Shown here: one piece after another, positions 35,320-48,388 of the stretch
Layout: each line of letters opens with the position of its first letter
Numbering within the stretch: position 1 is the first letter of the stretch
Assembly (NCBI RefSeq): GCF_030052815.1
Contig: NC_079505.1
Span: forward strand, 10,084,898-10,148,897
Direction of reading: 5' to 3'
DNA length: 64,000 bases
Source of the DNA: Hevea brasiliensis
Lineage: Eukaryota; Streptophyta; Magnoliopsida; Malpighiales; Euphorbiaceae
Program-made: the position numbers and the translations under genes
Notes under the pieces: generated by a model
What the model was told of the DNA's origin: nothing
The model's input: only the letters and a program-made list of their open reading frames with translations
Databases searched by the model: none

Positions 35320-38081
35320 TGTGACGCCTACCCGCTCATCAGATAAAGTAGCAAGAAGTGTCACATTCGGTGCCGGAGCACCTTATCTTGTTTTATCATA
35401 TCTATTATAAACTTTTGATGTCATTTAAAACATGTATTCTATGTGTAGAATTTTTTTTTTTTTTTATATCTTATTTCTGTGGAGACCCGGACAGAGCCTC
35501 CCCTGTTAACATGTCCATATTCATTTCACACATTTTCACATCATTTTCTCTTGTATCATATCATTTACAATTATATATGAGATCTAAAAATGAAGTATCA
35601 TCTATTGCATTCATATAGAAATTCATAGATAATAAATTACAAGTTTTCATTTCAATCTCAAAGTTTAATTACAAGTCCAAAATGAAATACATCACGACTA
35701 GATATAATGAACCAAAATACTAGTCTATACATGGGCCCTACCAAAATATAAAAGACTGGTGAGGTGACTCTGGACAGTGGCAGATCTGGTCAAAGCTCTG
35801 TCAGTGCACTACTGGTGCTACTGCTGTGGCTGCTGGGACTGATCTCCAGTACCTACGCGATAGAAAACCAACGCGCTAAGCATAACGCTTAGTGGTGCAT
35901 AATTTATAATAACAATAATTTAACAATTGAAATAATATCTGCAAATCATAATTTCTGGGTCTTTTACATTTTTATTGCTCTTTGGAAGCAATTAACATTA
36001 TCAGGATCTTTTATGATTACTTATTGTATTTTAAGTCTTAATAAATTTTTATCAGTGCCCAAGAAACCTATAACAAATTATAAAAGCTAGATGCACGGGT
36101 GTATACTGGTTAGACGGCCATATGTCTATCTAGTATACGTCTGTCAGACACGAGACCAGCTGTCGGGCACGAGACCCGCTGTCAGGCTTGTAAAGCCAGA
36201 AATAAAGTAGGCACAATGGCCAGTAAGTAGGCATATAGCCTGTAGAACAATCATACCAGACATATTTTGTTAGTTCATGATTTTCTCGGTAGGCAGTACT
36301 GCTATCTGTAGTCCCTAATTGGTATACCAATTTATCCAAACTAAATAAATAAGTCTAGGTATACTATAGGCAATTAAACATTTTTAATTATTTTAGCACT
36401 ATTCACTGTTACTATTTTCTGGTACTGTTCAGTGGTACCATTAATTTTATATTAATAGGATATTAGTCCCAATTTACATATTCATATCATTTTTAATATT
36501 TAATTAGTCTTATGAGTATTTTAATTATCATATATAGCATTTTTCCCATGAACTTTTCTTTAGGTTCATTTTGATGTGTTATCTTTATCTAGGAATTTGA
36601 CTAGGTTAGGATGTCTATTTGGTCACACTTCCTTCATAACAATTGCTCCTCTATGTTTAAACTTAAAATTCAGTTTTTGAATCACTGAATTTGGGGTTAT
36701 AGAACTCAAGTTATGGTCAAAATACCATAACTGGTCCCTTTGCCTCTAAGCTGTCCAGAATTTACAATTCCTGGTCAATAAACTTTGACCAGTCATTTGA
36801 TCATTTTATGGTCATTTTTAGACTTAGGTTCCTTCACAAGATATGTTCCTCTATGTCTTAGGGAGTCCCAGGTACAATTTCATAATTTTTCAAGCTTGGT
36901 ATAGTGAGTTATAGCCAATGTATTAACTTGGACTCTCAATCCTATAAAGGCAATAACCAAACTTCAGGGCAGTATATTTGACCCTCTTTTTAGGGTCTTT
37001 ACACTTAGAATTTGGCAAAGGTGTCTGAATCAATGTTGTAGCCCTAAATATCATGTTTCCAGATCATATTGGCACATCTCAAATGGAATTTCCTAGTGGG
37101 GGTTATGGCCAAATGAACACACGGGTATCAAATGGCATTCTGGGTTTCTAGATTTCAATTCCTAACTTTGGTTAATATTTTCCCTAGGATGCAATGGTTT
37201 CTAGAGCTTGGTCGAAACATAAAAATTATTGTGCTATGTCTTATTAAACTTTTGGCACTAGTTTCACTCAATTTGCAGCTTTGGAGACCAAGTTATGGCA
37301 TTTTTACCAAAACTGGTCAAGCATACCAAAGGAACAGTGTTTTGGTCAATTTCTGGGTTGGCAGTTTTAGTGACTTAGTTAAAGGCAAAATTGGGTCAAG
37401 TGGTCTTCATGAAAAGTGTAGCCCTATGTCTAAGCTTTCCATTGATATAAATTCTAGGTCATTTGGACAAGTATAGAGAAAGTTATGACCAAATGAATAT
37501 GTACTGTTCATTTGGTCATTTTCTGGGTTTCAGTGTTTGGTCATCCGGGTTTGGGCAGAGAATTGGTCATGATTTTGGCAAAATTTGGGCATAGTATCTA
37601 CATGAAAAATGGGCTATTTTGAGTCTATTTTCACCTCCAATTGGCCTAATACCAATTGAAATCGCACATTTTTAGTTATGGATCAATAATCCCACTAGAC
37701 TCATTGAGTCCAAACCTGCAGAAAATTGAACACTCCCAATATCTCAATTCCTTCAACTTCCTCACTTCAATTTGCATGCAATACACTTCTATAAGCAACA
37801 ATCTCAACTCAATAGGTCAATTTCAACATTTACACCAAGTCCTCAAGCATTTACACAAAACCTAGTTTTCAAAGTTTTAAATTTTCACAAACACTACACA
37901 ATCAAACATCCAAATATTTCAACTCATCACACATTCTCATGGAACCATTTTTCATCACTTAAAAGCAACAAATTTCAAGTTCCATGGCTGCCAAAAATTC
38001 AAGGGTTCTTTCCTCAAGATTTTCTTTTTATTTCATGCACATTTTCACTTGATTTAGCATGATACTTATGCTGAAAGAAGA
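35320..38081 (-). repeat. Gypsy 5' LTR (right), first part
   Basis: TGTGACGCCTACC... matching 26829-29650. It stops at the SIRE-like insertion; the remaining part is at 55138-55597. About 275 bp corresponding to 29651-29925 is absent from this LTR. Confidence 0.9.
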
Positions 38082-39785
38082 TGTTGTCCCAAAATAGTCC
38101 AAGAGGGGGGTGAATTGGACTTTAACAATTTTTCGGCCCTTGCTTGTAGCCTAATAAAAAATTGTGGCTTTGTTCAACTAGGTGCTTCTTAATATATAAT
38201 GACAGTGATATGTATTTCAATAAGGTGTTCCTAAGTTGCAAGTCAAGCTTTAATCAATATTTATAGCTATCAAAACATGCATCGCAAAACATTCAACTAA
38301 TTTCTCATCATACTCATAAATCCTCAAATATACCAACTCAATATATTCAATCAACATTCAAGGTCATGTATAAAAATTAAATTGCATAAAAGTAAGGAGG
38401 TTAAGGTTAGAGAGATCAAACACATTGATTTTATAGTGGTTCGGCTTAACTAGCCTACATCCACTCTCTCAAAGAATCCTCTTTGAGTCTTCTCTCCACT
38501 ATTTGCTCTTTTAAAGGCAAGAGACCAAAAGCCCTTTACACTTTTTCAACACCAAGCTTTTACCAAGGCAGCTTGAACCTTTGACAAGTGCTATCTCAAG
38601 CACTTACTCTCTCTCAAGCTTCAATAGGTGCTTGTACAACCTCTCTTAAATGCAACTTAATGTTTTAACACTCACTCTTGCTCAATACAAATCAAACTAT
38701 AAAGAAGAGATGAGTTGATTTGCCAATGGTAGCTCAAAGACTTTAAAGCTCTTGAATGAAAGCAATAAATGAAAAATCCAAGTTGGAGTTCAAATGTAAG
38801 CTTTCATCAAGTGTAAAATAGAGTAAAGAAGGTGTATTTATAGTTCCAAATTATTTTAGACCGTTTGAAACCTTTTTGGAACGTTATACACACTGCTCAA
38901 GACAAAATAGCCATTATTTTGTCTTTTTGTGCGAAGTTGAGCAGCTCTGATCATTTAGCAAACTAATGAAATTTTGGCAACAGTAGTAAACTAGTTAATA
39001 AACTAATGTTTTAGCAAACATATTAGCAAACTAATATTTTAGCAAACTAGTTAGCAAACTAAGTCAACAGCTGCATGTCTCAACTTGCAATATTAAAAAA
39101 ATCTGATTTAGACCTTAAAAAAATGTTCCAATAGTAGTATCCAAGGTCATGATAAAAATAATCAGAAAATAATGTTTCATTTTTGAGCTCCATTCGACTA
39201 AACTCTCATCTATTCTTTTCACATAAGTCCTAAGACTCAATCTCTACCTCTATGACTTTCATACCTTTACTTTGGGTCTTGGTTTTCATAATCTTGTTCT
39301 TTGCTCATCTTGGATTTGTCTTAAAATGCCTTTGAGTATCCTTTCTCCTTAGATGCAACTTCAAAAATTCTTTATGAATAAGAGAAGGAATCTACACATC
39401 ACTTTAAAGTTGGATTAGATAGATTCTGTTTGAGTTTTGTTATCATCAAAATCAATGCTCATTTTGAGCTACACGGGGTTAACAATCTCTTCCTTTTTGA
39501 TGATGACAAAACTCAATTGAATCAATAATCAAAAATAAAAGTGTGTGAAAGTTTATGTGAATATGTGAATCTAAGCAAGATAGTATGCCGAAAGTGCTCA
39601 CCCTAAAGATATGCACATAATTTCCAAGATATTTATTTGCTGTACAAAAGCTCCCCCTGAGTTTATGCTATAAAGCATGTTCATAAGATATTCACAATAT
39701 TCTCAAAAAAAAATAATATGCATAATAGTTCCATTTGTCAAAGTATAAACACATATCCATCAACACAAGTATAAACACATATCCA
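38082..39785 (-). repeat. SIRE-like 3' LTR (left)
   Basis: Begins TGTTGTCCCAAAATAG. The end is placed at TATCCA before the complement of the polypurine tract (39790-39806, minus strand AAAAAGGGGGAGAA). A 26 bp phrase 'tataaacacatatccatcaacacaag' is partly duplicated at this end and is missing from the right LTR. Confidence 0.85.
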
Positions 39786-40125
39786 TCCTATTCTCCCCCT
39801 TTTTGTCATCATTAAAAAAGGAAACAGGAGAAAGTAACCCAAAAAGAATCATGTTAGCCCAAACTTAAACGCAGTAAGGTAAACAGTAGCAAACTAAAAA
39901 CCAATAGTAGCAAACAGACTAGTAAACTAAAAATGCAGATAAGAAACTAAAAATCCAGATTATGTGCTAATCATTAAGTCTTTTGCTCCTGCGAGTGGCT
40001 TTGGAAGGCACCATCTTTTTTCTGGTGGGTTTAGCAGCAGGTGGCTGAGAACCTTGGTCAGCCAGCTGGTCATGCTTCTAGGCTTCATCTTCATCAGATG
40101 GTGGTTGAAAAGAAGCAGCTAGGGA

Positions 40126-41754
40126 CTAGTATGGGTTTGACATGGTAGATTTAGATCTTTTTCTACCTTTCTTAGCTGGAGGTGCAGCAGCTGCAGAGAA
40201 TTGAGATGGAGCACTCTCTTGGTAATCCTTTAGAGAGGCTTCCTTCTGCTGTGTAGAGGCAGCTGCAGGTTCTAGAAGTGGTTCACTCTGAGGTTTAACA
40301 GCTGGCTCACTTTCGGGTTCTACAACTTTTTCACTACCATGCTCAATAGCGACATCAGTTTCAGGACCAACTTCAGGTTCAACAACCTGTTCACTAGCAT
40401 GTTCAACAAAGGCTTCAGCTGCAGGTTCAATTTCAGATTCAACCACTTATGCACTTTCATGTGCCACAGCAGTTGGAGACTTACCAACCTTATTACTTTC
40501 ACTCTTATCAGTACTATGGGCAGAGACTTGAGTAGCAGCCTCAACTTTAGTTGGGAAACCAGTTTCCTTGGCCTGCTGAAGATCCACAATTAGCTTCTTT
40601 AATTCCTCATTTTGAGTAAGCAAGTGACTCACTTTGTAGTCAACCACATCCACAAATTTTCTCAGAAGTTCAATGGACTGATGGGTTGAACTAAATTGAT
40701 CATTAATAGCAGTTTTTAGCCCTTGAAGCTCACTCATAAACTCATTTGTAGAATCTGAACCAACCTTAGCTGAGGAAGAACCACCTTTTTCAAACCTTTT
40801 CTTTCTTCCATCAGTGTCAGAGTGAATTTCTCGAAGCACAATCAAATCAGTCCTAGAACTTTCCTTAGAGACATTTATATTCAGCTCTTTGAACAAAGCA
40901 GTCAAGAGATGTGCATAAGGCAATTTTCCAATCCCATAAGCTTTGCACATGTTCTTGAAAATCAAATAAGCCAAATTCATCCTTACTTTGTTAACAATGT
41001 GCCACATGATACACATGTCCAGATAACTTAAATAACCATAACTGCCAGACTTAGGACAGAAAATGTAGTTCACCATACTATGAATGATTTTAATATGTTA
41101 AAAGGCTTATGTGCTAGTGGACTTTTCATTTGTGGCAGTGTTGGCAGGGAAGACTTCATTTTCAAACTCAGCCAAATTAAAGCCTGGAACCCTAGCAACA
41201 TCTCTATGAGTGGAGATTTTAATCCCATCATTAGGCAAGTTCAAAGCTTTAACAATCATCTCAATAGAAACAACATACACACTATCATTCAAAACAACTT
41301 CAAATTTGTTTTCGTCATCAAATGTTCTTAGAGTTCTATAAAAGTCTTGAACCAGTCTAGGGTAATACGCATTTGTACACTCACAAACAGTCATCCATTC
41401 TTGAAACTCAAAAAGTTCTTTGAATTGAAAATTTACCTGACCAAAGTAATCCCATTTGATAAATTTACAATCAAGCAGCGCCTTATCCACTGAACCCGAA
41501 GATTGGGCAGCGCCCTTTTTGCATTGGGTATCCATCCCTTGCATTTTTCTCCTCTTTTTCTTTTCTGGTGCCGACACAGTGGGTTCGACAAGCTTAGATG
41601 GGTCAGAGGATGCACCAGTTGATTCAGGTTCAGGTGAGTTCTTCTTTTCTTTCAATTTCTTTCGTAATGCAGCGACAAGGAGATCGTCAGATGTAGATGA
41701 GGATGACGAAGTAGCAGCAGCAGCAGCGGGGGATTTGCTTTTAGTGCGAGCCAT
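40126..41754 (-). pseudogene. SIRE env-like region (543 codons, with stops)
   Basis: One reading frame covers the whole span: it begins MARTKSKSP, passes a conserved middle part (CKFIKWDYFGQVNF, WMTVCECTNAYYPRLVQDFY), then a coiled coil (SIELLRKFVDVVDYKVSHLL) and a highly acidic Pro/Glu-repeat tail with a basic end (KKGRKRSKS). At least three in-frame stops (about 41109, 41100 and 40449) break it. Plant SIRE elements carry such an extra frame, historically called env-like. I see no signal peptide or convincing fusion machinery, so the label reflects position only. The middle part resembles the 'putative plant transposon protein' domain. Confidence 0.75.
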
Positions 41755-41759
41755 CGATG

Positions 41760-42355
41760 AAAAATAAAAATGGTGAAATCTAAAATGGCTTTCGGGGCAA
41801 TGATGAATGAAGAAGAGAAGAGAGATGAGCGGTCTGATGAAAATGGGTTAGTTTTGCCGGAAAGAAAATTTTAGGAGGTGTAATGTCGTAAACCAATGCA
41901 GAGGAGAGAGGAAAAATGGGTGACGATTTCGTGTAGCAGAGGTTTTAAGTTTTCTTGAGTCCCGCGCTTTTCTATTCTAGTGTACCTTATCTGAACTTAT
42001 TTCCCCCTTTTTTTTTTAATTTCAAATATATCTATCCATCTTTACATGCACATATATATATTTCTACATGTCTGACACAGCACTGAGAATGTGATACGAA
42101 ATGTGAATAGATAAATGCATTGCTGGATACGCAGAGAATTTCAAGCACAATCACTTTTTGGTTTGAAATTTGAACAGTACACGATATAGCAAACTAGTTT
42201 TAGTCACGCAACATTAGCATACAACTTAGTAAACTAATTTCTCGTGTACGCAAACAAGTTAGCTAATGTTCTTTAGAGTTTTCTCAGCAAACTTATATCA
42301 CTGCAAATCACTCACACATTGGATAATATGCAGATATATTCCTATGACTTAAATT
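41760..42355. other. Spacer between RNase H and env-like region of SIRE
   Basis: Non-coding, A/T-rich, with short repeated phrases such as 'agcaaact' also seen in the LTR. No frame is supported. Confidence 0.5.
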
Positions 42356-44202
42356 TCAAGCAAGTGGTTCACACATACCAATTTCCCTTCTAATTTTACA
42401 AAAGGTTTCCTCATTAAGTGGTTTTGTAAAAATATCAGTAAGTTGATTTTTAGAGGCAACAAATTCTATTTTGATATTTTCATTTTGAACATGATCTCTA
42501 ATAAAATGATGTTTGATCTCAATATGTTTTGTTCTTGAATGTTGGACTGGATTTTTTATCAAGTTTATGGCACTTGTGTTGTCACACCTAATTGGAACAA
42601 GATTATATTTTAAACCAAAATCTTCCAATTGTTGTTTCATCCATAAAATTTGAGCAACACAACTACCAGTAGCTATATATTCTACCTCAGCTGTAGATAA
42701 AGCTACTAAAGTTTGTTTCTTACTATGCTAAGAAACTAGTGCAAGACCAAGAAATTGACAAGTACCTGAAGTACTTTTTCTATCCAATCTACTTCCAGTA
42801 AAATCGGAATCACTATAACCAACGAGATTAAATGATTCACATTTTGGATACCATAAACCAATTGAGTGTGTGCCAATGAGGTATCTAAAGATTCTTTTAA
42901 CTGCACTTAGATGGGATTCTTTTGGACACGATTGAAATCTTGCACACAAGCAAACACTAAAGTGTATGTCTGGTCTAGATGCAGTAAGGTACAAAAGAGA
43001 GCCAATCATACCTCTATAAACCTTGGTATCTACTTCTTTACCTTTTTCATCATTGTCCATTTTAATTGTTGAACTCATAGGAGTGCCCATGCTCTTCGAA
43101 TCTTCCATTTTAAATTTCTTTAGCATATCCTTGATGTACTTTGATTGATTTATGAAGATGTCATCTTTCATTTGCTTAATTTGAAGTCCAAGGAAGAATG
43201 TGAGCTCACCCATCATGCTCATTTCAAATTCATTCTGCATAATCTTAGAAAATTTCTTGCAAAGAGATTCATTAGTAGCACCAAAAATTATATCATCAAC
43301 ATAAATTTGCACAATGAGCATATCATTATGATGCTTCTTAACAAAAAGTGTTGTGTCCACTTTGCCTCTTTGGAAATTATTTTGTAAAAGAAATTTACTA
43401 AGCCTTTCATACCATGCTCTAGGAGCTTGTTTTAAACCATATAAAGCTTTAGTAAGTTTATAAACATGATTTGGATGATCATGATTTTCAAAGCCTGGAG
43501 GTTGTGCAACATACACTTCCTCATCAATATAACCATTTAAAAATACATTCTTGACATCCATTTGATAGAGCATAAAGTCCTTGTAACATGCAAAGGCACA
43601 CAACATTCTAATAGCTTCAATTCTAGCAACCAGAGCAAAGGTTTCATCAAAATCGATCCCTTCCTCTTGGTTGTAGCCTTGAGCCACTAGTCTAGCTTTG
43701 TTTCTAACAACATTGCCTTTTTCATCCATTTTGTTTCTAAAAACCCATTTAGTACCAATAATTGAATGATCTTTTGGTTTAGGCACTAAATTCCAAACTT
43801 TATTTCTCTCAAATTGATTTAGTTCTTCTTGCATGGCAAGAACCCAACTTTCATCATTTTGAGCATCTTCAAAACATTTAGGTTCAATTTGTGAAACAAA
43901 AGTAACATTATCAAAATATCTTCTCAACTGTGCTCTAGTCATCATCCTCTGAGATGGATCATCAATAATGTCTTCTTGGGGATGATTTCTATGGAATCTC
44001 CATTCTTTAGGTAAATCTTCATGTTGGGGCTCATTTACTTGTAATTCTTCCAAGTTTGGCATTTCTTCATTGATTTGATCATCATTGGCATTATGGACAT
44101 CTATTGTAGTATCTCCTTGAGTTTCTTCATCTTTGTCATCAATTTGTTCCGTTTCTTGACTTGATATTATATTTTCTTTTCCAAACACCTGTTCATTATT
44201 AT
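42356..44202 (-). pseudogene. SIRE reverse transcriptase and RNase H
   Basis: RT motifs in order: [71 protein letters not shown], active-site YVDDIIF, FFLGLQI, and [13 protein letters not shown]. RNase H follows ([20 protein letters not shown]). A TAG at 42728-42730 replaces the conserved Trp of VSWxSKKQ; after it the frame continues (STAEVEYIATGSC, RCDNTSAINLIKNP, RTKHIEIKHHFIRDHV) to the end at 42356. The N-terminal side is cut by the 6.2 kb insertion at 44203. Confidence 0.9.
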
Positions 44203-44795
44203 TGTCGACACCATATTTTGGCCAATCCCCAGAATCAATAAATTTCAAAACCGATCCCCAGCACTAAGTCTCCCTTTGCCAGCCAATTACATTTCGGATC
44301 TCTCTTTGCCGGACAACCACATTTCCGATCTCTCCTTAAAAGGAATCAAATCAATACTAAGTCCCCATGTCATTTAAAGCCTTGCCGACCTCTCAAACCA
44401 ATTGTCCAATCTCCTGACTAGTCAATTACATTCCCGATCTCTCTTGACAAATGAAATTGAACCAACACTAGATCTTTATGTCACCAGTTTTATTGCCGAT
44501 CTCCCTTTTAAAAGTTTAGGAATAATCAAGTTAAGGTTCCAATCCGGTTTAATGATGATCCCGATCTTAAGTGTTCAAGCCAAAATTCCAATTTTAATCA
44601 AGTCCCGTTTAGCGTTGGTTCCCTACCAATCTCATGCTTATTGTGTTTTCCGATCTCTTACACTTAGACTAATAATCACTTTTAGTTGTTTTAATACGCT
44701 CAGACAATCAAGTGCTTAAGTAATTTAGAGATTTTCCGATCACATCTATTCACTGAACAAAAGGGAATTTCATTTCATATTAAAATTTGTACAAG

Positions 44796-46656
44796 TCATT
44801 CGGCTGGAGGATCACCCCCAGCCCGATCTACATTTTGCTCACTTCCTCTCTCGCCTTCAACCTCCTCCTCGCTTTCCTCTTCGTCTTGGGGAGCCAGGTC
44901 GACCATCCAGGAGAAGTCCTCCTCGGGATAACGCTTCTGGAGCTCGGCCAAGAGATCCCTGTGAGCATTTACATAAGCGCCGGCCTCCCTTGTTACCACC
45001 TCTTCCTCTTTCGCTTTGAGCTCCTCAGTGAGGTGAGCAACTTCACCAGCCCGAAGCACCTGAACTTCTTCAAGAACATGGGTTCGCTCGGCCAGAACAT
45101 GAGCTTGCTCGGCCAGCTTGTCCTCGTAGAACTTCATCCGCCCCTCAATTTCAGATATGTAGTTCTAAGCGGATGAGAGTTGGGATCGGAGAGAAGTCAC
45201 TTCATGACCCATCTTCTCGACCTCCTTACCCAGGCGGTGAGCCTTCTCCCGGATGATGTGCTGATTCACCAAGCACTCCACGTTCAGGCTCATGGATCGG
45301 GTCAGGATGTCATCAAGATTGTCTGAGGACAGCCTGTCCCAATCCTCCTGAAGGTAGATAGAAGCCCCCAGAACCTTAGCCAAACCCGGATTCTCCCGAA
45401 CAGTTCGGTTCTTCTCCAGGGAATGGATCAGCACCTGAGCACCACGGGAGAGGGTCCTTGGGGTAGGTTGGGAAGGACCCCCTTCCATACTCGAAGCGAC
45501 TGGAGGAGGTGGACGTGGCTCTTCTTGGCGAGGAGGAGATTGGATCACTTCTACCTCGGGGATCGGCTGCCCCGAAGGTTGAGATGAGCCCCCTTGTATT
45601 TCCCCAGGCTCATGGCTGGGTGTCTGGAGCAGCTCGGATCGCTTCATCTCCCGCACTTTCCGGGAGACCTCTCTCTTTCGCTTTCGGCTCTCCTTGGAAG
45701 CTTCGCAGCTTGCCATACCTGCAAAAAGAAGAGGTCAGTGAGATCGCTAAGGTCCAAAGATCTGAGATATAGAAAATACCGATGCCGAGGTCAGAGAGCT
45801 GAAGCCCCCGATTTTCGCCAGTGATCAACTCCATTGTCCAGTGATGCAGTTCGGCAGTCACTGCATCCAAACAAGAGAACTTCTCTCTGCCCGCCTATTC
45901 TTTCAGCTCCATCACCATCTGGCCTTCTTCCCTATTCAAGGTGAGGCGCTTCGGAATTAAAGGGCCTTGGTGTAGCCAGCTACGAGGGAAACCCTCAAAG
46001 CCGTTCGGAATTTTGCTCCTTAAAATGAAGAAGCGATTCTTCCAATTCTTCAGGGAGGAGGGCAGATCGGTGAAAAGCCCGCAATGCAGCTTCGCCTGGA
46101 AGAACCAATACTCGTCGTCCTTTTGACGAGTTAATCTATGCAGTTCGGCGAATACCTTAGCTGTAGGACGGAATCCCTTAGCTCAGCAGAGGCCTCTGAA
46201 GGCTACTAGGATCCGCCACGAGTTCGGGTGGACTTGGGCTATGCACACTTGGTGAAATTTTAAGACTTCCTTGAAGAAGTCATCAAGAGGGAACCACAGC
46301 CCGGTTTTTAGTTGCTCTTCGTATACTATAATCATGTCGTTCTCCTCGAAGAAGTGATCGGCTCGGAGATCGCCGTGACACCGGATAAGTTCGTATGAAT
46401 CAGGCTCAATGTTGTACTCCTGGCTGAACGACTGCAGGTCGGTTTCTTGCAAGATTGATGGCAGCTCGTCCATGGGAAGATTCTCTCTCCCTGAAGAAGG
46501 TACGTGCCTTGATGGTGCTGCTTGCCCCCGAGCTGGAACAGAGACCCTAGGAGGTTCAGGTCGCACGCTTGGTCCGACCACCTCCACTTCATCAGATGAC
46601 CACGAGATCTGAACGGAAGGGGGGCTTGCCGCTCTCTGACCCTCGGCGCCGCTCAT
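44796..46656 (-). pseudogene. Antisense gene of the 'putative gypsy-type transposase' family, two exons
   Basis: Exon 1 is 46656-45780 and exon 2 is 45718-44796, split by a 61 bp intron (G|GTATTT ... TTTTTGCAG|GT) in phase 1, giving 600 codons. The N-terminus is MSGAEGQRAASPPSVQ. A conserved globular part (EEQLKTGLWFPLDDFFKEVL, AQVHPNSWRILVAF, then KDDEYWFFQAK, NRFFILRSKIPNGFEGFPRS) matches the Pfam-type 'putative gypsy type transposon' domain found near plant Tat-lineage retroelements. The C-terminal half has a basic patch (SRKRKREVSRK), a Pro-rich linker, and long coiled coils (KEVEKMGHEVTSLRSQL, HLTEELKAKEEEV), ending acidic (DEEESEEEVEG). In-frame stops at 46183-46185 (TGA), about 45897 (TAG) and 45165-45167 (TAG) disable this copy. 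No catalytic role is established for the family. Confidence 0.78.
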
Positions 46657-46842
46657 TTTCAAAGGAAATAGAGATTTTAAACTAAAAGAAAGATCAAAAC
46701 CCTTACCGGAGTCTGATCGGTATCGGAAGAACTTGAGAAAATGAGAGAATTTTGAAGTTATTCGCGAGAGGCTAAAAATGACATAAGGGAGCAACTGGCT
46801 AACCCTTCCCCTATTATACCCGTCCGAGCATTTAATGCTCAC
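46656..46842 (-). promoter_or_regulatory. Promoter-like module A for the antisense gene
   Basis: On the minus strand AGCATTAAATGCTCGGAC is followed by GGGTATAATAGGGG about 150 bp upstream of the likely start ATG at 46656. A matching module lies at about 47775-47815. The shared box plus a TATA at equal spacing suggests a duplicated core promoter. Confidence 0.45.
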
Positions 46843-47089
46843 GATGTCCCAAGCGGTGCATCGGTTAACGAGATCTGCCAGTCTTTTCTGACACGCCTCA
46901 CGAATATTCCGGAGATTCCATAAAGAGATCGGCTAACTATAGAGCGGCAGATTAAAGTGCTTTGAATTACGGATCGGATAAAGTCATTTAAATTAAGAGT
47001 CAGATCGGGTAGATACTTCAGAGATCGGAAATAACCAATGAAATAATAATAAAAATGATGATTGACAAAATAAAATTTTATTTCCAAAA

Positions 47090-47226
47090 GGTCGGATTAC
47101 ATCATTTGGGCGATCTTTAGAGATCGGATTACATTAAAGGTCTGATTACATCATTTGGGCGATCTCTAGAGATCGGATTACATTAAAGGTCTGATTACAT
47201 CATAAGGGCGATCTTTAAAGATCGGT
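47090..47226. repeat. 49 bp tandem repeat, about three units, with palindromic core
   Basis: Unit starts at 47090, 47139 and 47188. Each contains CGATCTYTAGAGATCG-type palindromes; in the second unit CGATCTCTAGAGATCG is a perfect 16 bp palindrome. Confidence 0.85.
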
Positions 47227-47331
47227 GGAACATCCTATCTAAAAGGCCTATGTCAAAGCCTAGTCTCGTGGCTGAGTCAAAAGATGTGTTTGACCAGGAG
47301 ACCAGCTGTTGACATCGGATAGATGTACAGC

Positions 47332-47754
47332 TTAGATGGGGGAGACTATGACTCTCATGAGAATGAGAGAGGTCGTCATCCAAGTTACCGCTCGAAACTG
47401 AGCCGCTGTCTGAACACCCAGTGTGGTGAGGAGCCAGATGAATGCCAAGGAGCAGTCACTGGTGTTAAGGGGAATATTAGCAGTCTTCTCACCCGAAATC
47501 AGTTCGCCATTTGTATCAGTCGAACGATTCGAGATCAATAAGATCGAGGTCCTCGATCCAGGTCGGTAAATTAGTCCGGTTCTCTCACGGTCATCAAATG
47601 AGGTTATCATAATCTCCCATTCACTAGGATTGTAAGTTTTCAGGCAAGGGACAATAAGGGCAACCGGAAAAAGATCAAAAGCGATTATCATGTCCGGGAT
47701 TGTTGCCGGAGCAGTTAGAACAGGAAAAATGAGGAGAAAAGGGGAGAAAATCAA
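47332..47754 (-). other. Unassigned 140-codon open frame inside the 6.2 kb unit
   Basis: The frame lies just downstream of promoter-like module B on the minus strand. It has a hydrophobic N-terminal stretch (FSPFLLIFPVLTAPATIP). No family is recognised. It could be a leader or decayed exon rather than a gene. Confidence 0.25.
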
Positions 47755-47774
47755 ATGCAGAAAGTTTCCCTATT

Positions 47775-47815
47775 GAAGGTATATATAGAGGAGGTCCGAG
47801 CATTTATTGCTAATC
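47775..47815 (-). promoter_or_regulatory. Promoter-like module B
   Basis: Minus strand AGCAATAAATGCTCGGACC followed by CTCTATATATACC. It parallels module A, with the same box 5' of a TATA sequence. Confidence 0.45.
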
Positions 47816-48388
47816 AGAAAACGAAGCGGACGCCTCGAGAATTGAGGGAAATAAATGCTTTGACTGGACCGAACCCAATAAAAGGGAAGATCGGAGTGAT
47901 AGAGATCGAAAAAGGAGCGTGTTAGGAAGACCAGAATTGAGGAGAGGTCGGAGGGCAAAGAGAACAAGACAACTTTCGCTAACTGTCATCATAATCGGAG
48001 CTGAGGTAGTTAAAGCGTTGCAGACGAGATCACAACCGCACGCCTCAGAATCGCCCACATTACTGACGGGCGCTAGAGTATGTCGTGACAGCACTATACA
48101 TCCCAATCTCCACCGTTGATCTTACTTGTAAGGACGAGCCCGGAGCCCTTGGATCGAAGAAGAAGACGACAAGACCAGCGCCTTTCACTCCTAGCCCTCG
48201 GATCGCCCTTGATGAGAAAATTTTGGGTCGTCAGATTAGAAGAGAGAAAGGATAAATATTCTGAAAGGAATCTCAGCGGTTCGTTCTAATTCTCTTTAAT
48301 TCCTGAGCCTCAGATCATGTCCTTTAAAATCCTGACCTTCCATCTCCCTCACAATGAATCCTGACCCTTCATGGAGAGTACCCAATCC

